Shown piece by piece: positions 51,726 to 58,855 of a stretch of 58,855 bases of DNA (position 1 is the stretch's first letter; the number at the start of each line of letters is the position of its first letter). The stretch is from Lachnospiraceae bacterium (GTDB lineage: Bacteria; Bacillota; Clostridia; Lachnospirales; Lachnospiraceae). A program made the position numbers and the translations under genes. The stretch covers positions 1 through 58,855 of the forward strand of contig JAAWIS010000010.1 of assembly GCA_022796475.1 (NCBI GenBank), read 5' to 3'. The notes beneath the pieces are model-generated. The model saw nothing but the letters and a program-made list of their open reading frames with translations. It did no database searches and was not told where the DNA came from.

Positions 51726-52805
51726 TCAAATACCCCATTTATATGGCATCGTTTCACCCCAGTTACTAATGTAGTAAGCATGAATATAGAAAAGTGCTAA
51801 AATTGCAATGACTGTGATTATAACAATTTTTTTATATTTTATATTTATAAGTTTTGAAAATATTGGTAAGGAAACGATCGCTGCTGGAAAAAATAAATAT
51901 GTGACGCGTGCATTATTGGGTATAATGTTAGCAAGTAACGAAAAAGCCACACTTATATACTGAATCGCCGCATAAACATTATACTTTTTTTGTTCTGAAT
52001 TCTTCCAAGTCTGATACGAAAGCAATGCAATCGCATATATAGCTGCTGATACTAAAATCAAGCTCCCTGTATATGCATTTTGGTCATAATAGTTGTTGAA
52101 ATATCTATAATAAAAATTGAATCTCTGTGACAGATACATGAACAACATTCTAAAGATGGCAGAAGCCATGGGAAGAAAAAATAATGCTATAGAAAACCAT
52201 TTAATTTTATTTTTAAAAAGATTATATGGAAAAATCAAAAGAACAAGATATAGCAGTGCAGTACTATGCATAGTTGCCGCTATCAGAATTATGATCCCTA
52301 AAATTATTCTGTTTCGAACTTGATGGGATTTATCAAACAGCAAATCCAGAAACAGGAACACCATTACAGATGCTGCTGTTTGTCTCATTATGTTTAATGA
52401 CCAGTTAAAATACCCCGTCAAAAAGAATAGAGCAACCGGATAAACGTAAGCATATTGTTTCTGTCTTACAATCCAAAGCATCACTCCAACACTGATAAAC
52501 ACAGCATAAAACCAAATAATAAACTTTGGATTTTCTATCATATTAGCAAGTCTAATCACGAATATGCCCAGAATTTCCCGTTCTCTTCCTGTTGCTAAGT
52601 TGCCAAAGTCGTAATATGAAACCGAATACGCTTTATAATCTATTCCGACAGTATCCGCTCGAAATCCAGCAGCAATTGAAAATGGTATACTAATTATGAG
52701 TGCCTTTATCCATTCTATCCTTTTATTATGAAACCGTATTTTTACATTTTGTAACCCTTTCGCTAATAACAAGCTAATCAAAAACACACAAATATATACT
52801 GTCAT
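51726..52805 (-). CDS. EpsG-type polysaccharide polymerase
   Basis: A 359-residue integral membrane protein with about ten helices. The EpsG/Wzy family segments are FSIAAGFRADTVGIDYKAY, PVALFFLTGYFNWSLNIMRQTAASVMVFLFLD and TMHSTALLYLVLL. It would join flipped repeat units on the outer face. It is followed immediately by a glycosyltransferase and preceded by an acyltransferase. Confidence 0.9.
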   Translation of the reverse strand: MTVYICVFLISLLLAKGLQNVKIRFHNKRIEWIKALIISIPFSIAAGFRADTVGIDYKAYSVSYYDFGNLATGREREILGIFVIRLANMIENPKFIIWFYAVFISVGVMLWIVRQKQYAYVYPVALFFLTGYFNWSLNIMRQTAASVMVFLFLDLLFDKSHQVRNRIILGIIILIAATMHSTALLYLVLLIFPYNLFKNKIKWFSIALFFLPMASAIFRMLFMYLSQRFNFYYRYFNNYYDQNAYTGSLILVSAAIYAIALLSYQTWKNSEQKKYNVYAAIQYISVAFSLLANIIPNNARVTYLFFPAAIVSLPIFSKLINIKYKKIVIITVIAILALFYIHAYYISNWGETMPYKWGI

Positions 52806-52817
52806 TTGCTTTCTCCA

Positions 52818-53408
52818 TTAGTGCAGAAATGTATTTAATCCCATAGGATTTACCCTATAATCCACATTTTTAGACCTTTCTCCAATTTTCCTTGCGGGAA
52901 CGCCTCCCCATATTTCATAGGGAGGAATATCCTTGGTAACTACTGCTCCTGCAGCCACAACTGCGCCCTCGCCTATTCTTACATCCTGTAAAATAATGGC
53001 ACCAGAAGCAATCCAAGCATAATCGCCAATTATAATCGGCGAAAAAGACGCCTCAAAAGTTGAACTATTTGGATCATGACTGCCTGTAATAAACTTTGTA
53101 TAACTAGATATATTGACATGGCTGCCAATGTCGATTCCACCTCTGGCATCAAGCAAAACTCTTCCTCCGACGCTGGTATCTTCACCTATTGAAAGTCCGT
53201 ATGGATAAATGAATTCTGTGTTCCTATATACCAGGGACTTCTTATCAATATTAGCCCCCAATAATCTACATACCCACATCCGCAAATGGCGGCTATGAAA
53301 TTTTCCGATAAAGTCATTTAGAATAATAACAGATGCATAATACAGACATTTGATTATTTTATTTTTTTCTCTTATCCCATTAATATTTTTATTCATTGTT
53401 TCATTCAT
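52818..53408 (-). CDS. Left-handed beta-helix acyltransferase
   Basis: A 196-residue hexapeptide-repeat transferase, most like WcaF/maltose O-acetyltransferase types. The repeats run from [13 protein letters not shown] onward, with [18 protein letters not shown] (catalytic His) and [31 protein letters not shown]. It probably O-acetylates a sugar of the repeat unit. Its start overlaps the upstream GT4 stop by eight bases. Confidence 0.9.
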   Translation of the reverse strand: MNETMNKNINGIREKNKIIKCLYYASVIILNDFIGKFHSRHLRMWVCRLLGANIDKKSLVYRNTEFIYPYGLSIGEDTSVGGRVLLDARGGIDIGSHVNISSYTKFITGSHDPNSSTFEASFSPIIIGDYAWIASGAIILQDVRIGEGAVVAAGAVVTKDIPPYEIWGGVPARKIGERSKNVDYRVNPMGLNTFLH

Positions 53409-54510
53409 TAAAGAAATCCAGCAGGATTTTCGTTGTCCTTTCCCATTTATACTGCATTATAACCTGGTGTGCTTCTTGATTTTTTACGTCTTTTTTTGTA
53501 TCTGACATTTCACCAATTTGAATCATTGATGCCATTAAATCATCTACACTATTATTTTTAAAATAAAATGCACCGTTTTTTAGAACTTCTGGCATAGAAG
53601 ATGCATCTGATGACAGGACCAAAGTTTTAAAATACATCGCTTCAACAGGTGGAAGTCCAAATCCCTCGTATATTGACGGAAACACAAAATATGCTGCATG
53701 TAAATATATGTATGGCAAGTACTCATTCTTGACAAATCCTGTAAAATGTATATGTTTCGCACTTTCCTGATCGATTCCTGACATAATATCATCTACAAGC
53801 CATCCTTTACGCCCGGCCAGAACCAACTCTTTCCTAACTTTTCCATTTTTACGAAGTCGTACATATGCATCCAGTAAAAGGCTCATATTTTTTCTGGGTT
53901 CAATCGTTGATAAACATAGTATATAGCCTTTATCTTTTAGGCAAAATTTTTCACACACTTCTTTATCTAATTGCTCATTGTATTCAAAGTTCAGCAAATC
54001 CTCGGAGATTCCTGAATACACAACTTTGATTCTTTCTTTTTCAACATTCAAAATTGAAGAAATACGCTCCTTTGAAAACTTGGAAACGGTGACTATTTTC
54101 TTTTTTTCTTTTGCAGCCTTTCTATAGAGAATTTTAAAATACAAATTCATCCATGGTTTATCCGCCTGCGGACAATCCCAACTGCTCATGTCATGAATTG
54201 TTGTGATAGATTTTTTATTGAAAAACAAGAACGGAGCCGGGAATGCCGGAAAAAAATAGACATCCGCTTTTTCACCCAGCAAATATAACGGAAGCCATAA
54301 CTGTGCCGCCCAAAGTTTATGTTTGGATTTGAAAACCTTTATCTTCACGTTTTGCCCGGGATTCAAGAATTCATCATGAATCTTATTTTTAAAAATAAGT
54401 ACATATTCATTGCTTTTATCTTTCAGCATTTCCTTTGTTGTAGATAAAGCAAATTTTTCTATTCCAGAAAAATTGTCATCCAACGATGTTAAATCAACTA
54501 CTATCTTCAT
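53401..54510 (-). CDS. GT4-family glycosyltransferase (mannosyltransferase-like)
   Basis: A 369-residue GT-B enzyme. The N-terminus [21 protein letters not shown] is of the type often annotated as alpha-mannosyltransferase. The C-terminal half has [21 protein letters not shown] and [25 protein letters not shown] with the E-x7-E pair. GGAGAG precedes the ATG. Sugar specificity is not certain. Confidence 0.9.
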   Translation of the reverse strand: MKIVVDLTSLDDNFSGIEKFALSTTKEMLKDKSNEYVLIFKNKIHDEFLNPGQNVKIKVFKSKHKLWAAQLWLPLYLLGEKADVYFFPAFPAPFLFFNKKSITTIHDMSSWDCPQADKPWMNLYFKILYRKAAKEKKKIVTVSKFSKERISSILNVEKERIKVVYSGISEDLLNFEYNEQLDKEVCEKFCLKDKGYILCLSTIEPRKNMSLLLDAYVRLRKNGKVRKELVLAGRKGWLVDDIMSGIDQESAKHIHFTGFVKNEYLPYIYLHAAYFVFPSIYEGFGLPPVEAMYFKTLVLSSDASSMPEVLKNGAFYFKNNSVDDLMASMIQIGEMSDTKKDVKNQEAHQVIMQYKWERTTKILLDFFNE

Positions 54511-54541
54511 CGTTTAACTCTCCAAACTGTTATCAATTTAA

Positions 54542-55300
54542 TCATGTGTGTCTTTGAGTTCTATATTTCCATGCTAATTTGAATATTCTCATATCATCTA
54601 CAAAATATCGCTTAAACATTCTCCTCGGATTATGAATAAATCGATAGAACCATTCCATACCGATTTTATTTACCCACTTTGGCGCTCTTTTTTGCTTTCC
54701 AGCGATGAAATCGATCGTACCTCCTATTGAAAATGACACCGGAATTTGATATGTAATCATGTTTTCATAAATGAAGATATCTTGCTTAGGTACTCCCATA
54801 CCAACGAATAACAAATCAGCCCCAGAATCCATCAATATACTGTTAATATGCTCAAGCTCATTTTTATCTTTTTCAAACCCAAGAGGCGGCGAATAAGTCC
54901 CTGCTATTTTTAATCCAGGATACTTGGAAACTAATTTTTCGGCAGCAGTTTTTGCAACACCAGGTTCTGCTCCTAACAAGAAAACAGAGTAACCTTTGAT
55001 AGCTGCAATTTCACATAAACGAGGGACTAAGTATGAACCGCAAATTTTTTCCTTAAACGGCCTTTTGTATAGCTTTCCAATCCATATCAAAGGATGACCA
55101 TCTACCAAGAGCAGTTCTGCACTATTACAGATTTCCCTGAATGTTTCGTCATATTCTATCCTAACTATTTGATCAACATTAGGCGTTATCACATGGCAAA
55201 CTTTTCGTTCTGATATACACTCCTCTATATGTCCAATTGCCTCATCCATTGAAACATTGTCGATATATGTATTCATGAATCTAACACGATTTAAAGGCAT
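54542..55300 (-). CDS. WecG/TagA/CpsF-family glycosyltransferase
   Basis: A 252-residue GT26 enzyme that adds the second sugar (often N-acetylmannosamine-type) to an undecaprenyl-PP-linked sugar. The family blocks VDGHPLIWIGKLYK, GAEPGVAKTAAEKL, GADLLFVGMGVPKQDIFI, SIGGTIDFIAGKQKRAPKW and GMEWFYRFIHNPRRMFKRYF are all present. It shares one base with the upstream dehydratase stop (TAATG). It probably acts early in repeat-unit assembly. Confidence 0.92.
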   Translation of the reverse strand: MPLNRVRFMNTYIDNVSMDEAIGHIEECISERKVCHVITPNVDQIVRIEYDETFREICNSAELLLVDGHPLIWIGKLYKRPFKEKICGSYLVPRLCEIAAIKGYSVFLLGAEPGVAKTAAEKLVSKYPGLKIAGTYSPPLGFEKDKNELEHINSILMDSGADLLFVGMGVPKQDIFIYENMITYQIPVSFSIGGTIDFIAGKQKRAPKWVNKIGMEWFYRFIHNPRRMFKRYFVDDMRIFKLAWKYRTQRHT

Positions 55301-56274
55301 TACTTATTTCTCCAATACTCCAGCATGTCTGCTATTGTCTGTTTCATAGGTATCTGCTGAAACCAGCCGGTATCTCTCTTAATTTTTGTCACATCGCCGA
55401 CAATAATTTTTTCATCTGTTGGGCGAAGAAGTTCAGGATCTACCTTAATTTTAAACTTATGGCCAATCTCTTCCTCAATCATTGATACGATATCTGACAT
55501 CATATAAATATGTTGGGATGAAATGTTATAAACATCACCGGGGTTTCCTTTTTCTCCAAGAAGAAGTAATCCATTTACAAGATCTCTCTGATCCATAATT
55601 GCTCTGCGAGTTTCAAGATTGCCTACGCGAAGCTCATATACACCAGTCTTTTCAGCTTCTACCGCACGATATGTGAAGTCAGATGTAACATCATTAACTT
55701 TTCTTGTCCCAGTTGAATTGAAGATGCGTGCTCTTATGCAACGAATGCGGTCATTCATGAAATACTGAAAAGAAAGCAAATCCTGAGCAGCTTTACTTAC
55801 TCCATATGGATGAAGTGGCTGAAGTTCTGCCGTTTCCTTTACATAAACATTGCCATCATCATTACCCTCACACAATTGGTTTAAAGTTTCGCCATACTCA
55901 GCGCTAGAGCATGCAACAACAACCATTGGATCATAGTTCCAATTTATTTTACGTGCAGCTTTTACTGCCTCATAAACATTAACTGTTCCGATAACATTAG
56001 TTTCGATTGTAGCCTGTGGCTGAAACCAGGAAACTGTTGGATAACTCTGAGCAGCAAGATGATAGATCTGATCTGGCATAAATTCCGTGATGATTCTTTC
56101 CACGTTCTGATAATAACGAACATCACATTCCCTCATTATGATTTCCTTAGGAATCTCATTGATATCTGTTGTCGGTTTATAATAAGTTCCCACCACATCA
56201 TCTCCACGGTTATAAAGAAGCTCAACCATATGAGAGCCGACCATTCCGCCCGCGCCTGTTACTAAAACTTTCAT
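55300..56274 (-). CDS. NDP-sugar dehydratase/epimerase of the GDP-mannose 4,6-dehydratase group
   Basis: A 324-residue short-chain dehydrogenase-fold enzyme. NAD-binding is by VTGAGGMVGSHM, with the catalytic CSSAEYGE (Ser) and YGVSKA (Tyr/Lys) in place. ARIFNSTGTRKVNDVTSDFTYRAV resembles GDP-mannose 4,6-dehydratases and GDP-heptose-modifying relatives. Together with the GHMP kinase upstream it suggests a GDP-(deoxy)heptose pathway, an inference only. ATG 56274 starts the glycine-rich loop; two upstream ATGs are poorly placed relative to GAAAGG. Confidence 0.85.
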   Translation of the reverse strand: MKVLVTGAGGMVGSHMVELLYNRGDDVVGTYYKPTTDINEIPKEIIMRECDVRYYQNVERIITEFMPDQIYHLAAQSYPTVSWFQPQATIETNVIGTVNVYEAVKAARKINWNYDPMVVVACSSAEYGETLNQLCEGNDDGNVYVKETAELQPLHPYGVSKAAQDLLSFQYFMNDRIRCIRARIFNSTGTRKVNDVTSDFTYRAVEAEKTGVYELRVGNLETRRAIMDQRDLVNGLLLLGEKGNPGDVYNISSQHIYMMSDIVSMIEEEIGHKFKIKVDPELLRPTDEKIIVGDVTKIKRDTGWFQQIPMKQTIADMLEYWRNK

Positions 56275-56365
56275 TGTATTATTCATCCTTTCCAAAGAAA
56301 TGATTTTCAAGCATCAAAGCCCAGTTCCTTCAGGCATTGAATTTCTCTTTCCCTGCTTTCTGTGA

Positions 56366-57367
56366 TTATCCTCTGGGTGTGTACTCTTCCGGACTGTAAT
56401 GAATAACTCTTGTACCGCCATTCTCAAATTGAAAAGGGACGTAAAGGAGATCATGCATTACTGCCATAACTTTTTCTTGATATTTAGGCTGTACATAAAA
56501 TACAAGGAAACCGCCGCCGCCAGCGCCGAGAAGCTTTCCTCCAAGCGCTCCAGCTTCAAGCCCTTTCTGATAAAACTTATCGATGCTGTCAGTGGAAATA
56601 GAAGAACCTGTCTTTTTTTTGAGCATCCATGTATGATTAAGAAGACGGCCAAAATCGTCAAGATCCCTGTCTTTATCCGTAAGAACTGCTTCTGCCTCAT
56701 TAACAAGTTCAAACATTTCTTTCAACTGAGCTTCTTTTTCTTTCACAGATACATTGTTTGCTTTCTGAACTTCAGAAGAGAAACGAGTGAATCCGGTAAA
56801 AAACATCATAAGATTACTGTTCAATCTCTTTTTACGCGCCGGACTAATGATTACCGGAAGTACCTCATAGCCATCTGAATTGAAATTGATTCTGTTGAAT
56901 CCACCATAGGATGCAGCGATCTGATCTTGCCAGCCACCGGCTTCGTTGCAAAGAACACGCTCCAGGTAAATGGCCTCATTGGCAAGCTTCTTCTTATCTG
57001 CATATTTTCCCTTTAACGCATAAAAAGCATTCAGCATACCAACAGCAAAAGAGCTGCTAGTACCCAATCCAGATCTGGCAGGGAGATCCGCTTCGTAGGT
57101 CAAGCGCAATTCATGCATATCAAGCATCTTCATAGCATTCCGAATTGCCGGGTGCTGAATATCTTCTATATTGGCCACACGTTCTGTTTTTGAATATGTC
57201 AGTTCAGTACTATAATCAAAAAAACGAGGCAAATGGCGTACATTCACGTATGCATATTTATCAAACGTTGTGGACAGAACGGATCCACCATTTTTTCTAA
57301 AAAAATTCTCCATATCTGTGCCACCGCCGAAAAAAGACATTCTAAATGGTGTTTTTGTAATAATCAT
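56366..57367 (-). CDS. GHMP-family sugar kinase (D-glycero-D-manno-heptose 7-phosphate kinase-like)
   Basis: A 333-residue kinase. TKTPFRMSFFGGGTDMENFF is the heptose/fucose-kinase type N-terminus, followed by DLPARSGLGTSSSFAVGMLNAFYALKG, the GHMP ATP loop, AGGWQDQIAASYGG, and GALGGKLLGAGGGGFLVFY. The family closest in text is the heptose-7-phosphate 1-kinase of GDP-heptose synthesis; fucokinase-like activity cannot be excluded. The isomerase and nucleotidyltransferase of that pathway are not in the window and may lie upstream. Confidence 0.85.
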   Translation of the reverse strand: MIITKTPFRMSFFGGGTDMENFFRKNGGSVLSTTFDKYAYVNVRHLPRFFDYSTELTYSKTERVANIEDIQHPAIRNAMKMLDMHELRLTYEADLPARSGLGTSSSFAVGMLNAFYALKGKYADKKKLANEAIYLERVLCNEAGGWQDQIAASYGGFNRINFNSDGYEVLPVIISPARKKRLNSNLMMFFTGFTRFSSEVQKANNVSVKEKEAQLKEMFELVNEAEAVLTDKDRDLDDFGRLLNHTWMLKKKTGSSISTDSIDKFYQKGLEAGALGGKLLGAGGGGFLVFYVQPKYQEKVMAVMHDLLYVPFQFENGGTRVIHYSPEEYTPRG

Positions 57368-57418
57368 CTATCTATTTCTCCTCAAAGTTATAATTGCCAA
57401 TCAACGGGTCCTCCAATA

Positions 57419-58672
57419 TTAATCCTTCTGAAATAAATCTCTTGTGTAAACCTTGTCTTTTACATCATCGAGTATGCTGTCATATCGATTGGCAATGATT
57501 ACATCCGCCTGCTTGAACTTTTCAAGATCATTCATGACCATTGATCCAAAAAATGTGCTGCCATTTTCTAAATTCGGCTCATAGAGTACTACTGTGGCAC
57601 CCTTTGCCTTGATTCTCTTCATGACACCCTGAATGCTACTCTGACGAAAGTTATCCGAATTGCTCTTCATGGTCAGTCTATATACCCCAATGACACATTT
57701 CTTTTCCTCGTCAGCGCTGTAATCGCCACGGTTGCAGTAATCGTAATATCCGGCCAGCTTCAACACACGATCAGCAATGAAGTCTTTTCTTGTCCGATTG
57801 CTCTCTACGATTGCTTCAATCAGATTCTCTGGAACATCCTGATAATTTGCCAGCAGCTGCTTGGTATCCTTCGGCAAACAGTACCCGCCGTAACCGAAAC
57901 TTGGATTGTTATAAAAATCTCCGACACGTGGGTCCAGACAGACCCCTTTGATGATCTGCTGCGTGCTAAGTCCCTTCATTTCTGCATATGTATCCAGTTC
58001 GTTGAAGTATGCGACACGCAGAGCCAGATAGGTATTGGCAAACAGTTTCACAGCCTCGGCTTCTGCAAATCCCATGAACAGTGTGTCAATGTTCTCCTTA
58101 ATTGCCCCTTCCTGCAGGAGCTTCGCAAAAGTATGCGCAGCATTAACCAGCCGTTCATCATTCATATCAGTGCCAATGATTATGCGGCTGGGATATAAAT
58201 TGTCATACAGAGCCTTAGACTCTCTTAAAAATTCGGGACTGAATAGAATATTCTTGCTTCCTGTTTTCTCCCGGATACTTTCCGTATAGCCAACCGGAAT
58301 AGTGGATTTGATAACCATAATTGCTTCCGGATTATACTTCATAACCAGGCCGATGACATTCTCAACAGCATTCGTGTCAAAGTGCTGGGTAGAGGAATCG
58401 TAGTTTGTCGGTGCCGCGATTACCACAAAATCTGCAGTACGATATGCCATCTCTGCATCAAGCGTTGCGGTCAAATCCAATTCCTTCTCAGCCAGATATT
58501 TTTCAATATAATCATCCTGAATAGGCGATCTTCTCTGGTTGATTCGATCTACCTTATCAGGAACAATGTCTACAGCAGTTACTGTATGATGCTGCGCCAG
58601 CAGCGTGGCAATCGATAATCCTACATACCCAGTACCAGCAACAGCAATCTTCAAATCTTTGAAGGTTCTCAT
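57419..58672 (-). CDS. ugd: UDP-glucose 6-dehydrogenase
   Basis: A 417-residue NAD-dependent enzyme that oxidises UDP-glucose to UDP-glucuronate for the exopolysaccharide. The Rossmann motif is [20 protein letters not shown], with [30 protein letters not shown], and the catalytic-Cys block [18 protein letters not shown]. It is of the shorter type with a DxDD-free C-terminus, as in Firmicute capsule loci. ATG 58672 is favoured (ten bases after GGAG); an ATG two codons upstream is closer to the site. Confidence 0.92.
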   Translation of the reverse strand: MRTFKDLKIAVAGTGYVGLSIATLLAQHHTVTAVDIVPDKVDRINQRRSPIQDDYIEKYLAEKELDLTATLDAEMAYRTADFVVIAAPTNYDSSTQHFDTNAVENVIGLVMKYNPEAIMVIKSTIPVGYTESIREKTGSKNILFSPEFLRESKALYDNLYPSRIIIGTDMNDERLVNAAHTFAKLLQEGAIKENIDTLFMGFAEAEAVKLFANTYLALRVAYFNELDTYAEMKGLSTQQIIKGVCLDPRVGDFYNNPSFGYGGYCLPKDTKQLLANYQDVPENLIEAIVESNRTRKDFIADRVLKLAGYYDYCNRGDYSADEEKKCVIGVYRLTMKSNSDNFRQSSIQGVMKRIKAKGATVVLYEPNLENGSTFFGSMVMNDLEKFKQADVIIANRYDSILDDVKDKVYTRDLFQKD

Positions 58673-58763
58673 AATCATTTCTCTCCTCGTGCCACAGCCC
58701 CGATTTCCAAATTTTCTTGCGGCAGGCATATCACCTGCCCATTCTCCCCCTTTAATTTCCTCC

Positions 58764-58855
58764 TCAATACCCGCTGCACCGCTCCATCATCAATTCTTTT
58801 GCATACTGCTTCATGCTGCTTTCCTTCAAATCTTTCGGCGTCAGCTTCTTTTCAA
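58764..58855 (-). CDS. C-terminal end of an unidentified cluster gene (5' truncated by the window)
   Basis: The frame entering from the right edge reads [20 protein letters not shown], then LMMERCSGY and TGA. It is strongly helical and charged. It ends 91 bases before the UDP-glucose dehydrogenase start and is on the same strand, so it is probably the preceding gene of the polysaccharide operon. The fragment is too short to identify. Confidence 0.5.
   Translation of the reverse strand, partial: EKKLTPKDLKESSMKQYAKELMMERCSGY

Noticed and set aside
1-58855. tRNA, rRNA or T-box elements
   Set aside because: No cloverleaf, T-box core or rRNA-like sequence was noticed on reading the intergenic regions; a tRNAscan/Infernal run would be needed to be certain.

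Overview
The window looks like chromosome from a Gram-positive Clostridia, most likely a Lachnospiraceae. The evidence is the mix of a PPi-dependent and an ATP-dependent phosphofructokinase, HPr kinase with Crh-type HPr proteins, ECF folate uptake under a tetrahydrofolate riboswitch, LrgAB, an EpsG-type capsule cluster, and small families typical of that group (DUF1653, an Ala/Lys-rich DUF6465-like protein, a probable DUF6145 protein). No rRNA, tRNA, CRISPR array or complete insertion sequence was seen.

Layout. Positions 1-3.3 kb (+): the tail of an unknown gene, a LacI-family regulator, pfp, and a short HPr-fold protein, each with readable promoters or terminators. 3.4-6.9 kb (-): a large secreted transglutaminase-like/MBG/cell-wall-binding protein behind a leader with interleaved complementary segments. 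7.3-23.5 kb: mostly minus-strand housekeeping genes: dusB, pfkA, dnaE, then the crh-like/whiA/rapZ/murB/hprK/uvrC block (carbon-catabolite signalling, cell-wall synthesis and DNA repair), a DUF1653 gene and a glycosidase-like lipoprotein; dinB follows on the plus strand. 23.5-46 kb: rRNA methyltransferase, DUF6465-like protein, PepF, LrgAB, GNAT protein, small alarmone synthetase, Mrp, FolT with THF riboswitch, metallo-hydrolase, PAP2 phosphatase, oxidoreductase, thioesterase, M32 carboxypeptidase, SbcCD, a lone chemoreceptor and a DUF1576 membrane protein. 46-58.9 kb (-): a visibly AT-rich exopolysaccharide cluster with UDP-glucose dehydrogenase, a heptose-kinase-like GHMP kinase, an NDP-sugar dehydratase, a TagA/WecG transferase, four GT4 glycosyltransferases, an acyltransferase, an EpsG polymerase and a flippase. 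It is bordered at 46.2-46.7 kb by a broken DUF4143 ATPase and a gene remnant, as expected of an exchanged locus.

The most distinctive finding is a family of small non-coding insertions. Three copies start with GTTACTGTTCAC and have 8-bp direct repeats at their edges (two perfect, one decayed). The two long copies, about 145 bp, fold into successive hairpins with a compensatory base-pair change; the third is a bare 32-bp palindrome. Other points are two HPr-fold proteins that keep the regulatory serine but lack the catalytic histidine, in a region that also carries hprK; the pseudoknot-like leader of the surface protein; and several other inverted-repeat elements between genes.
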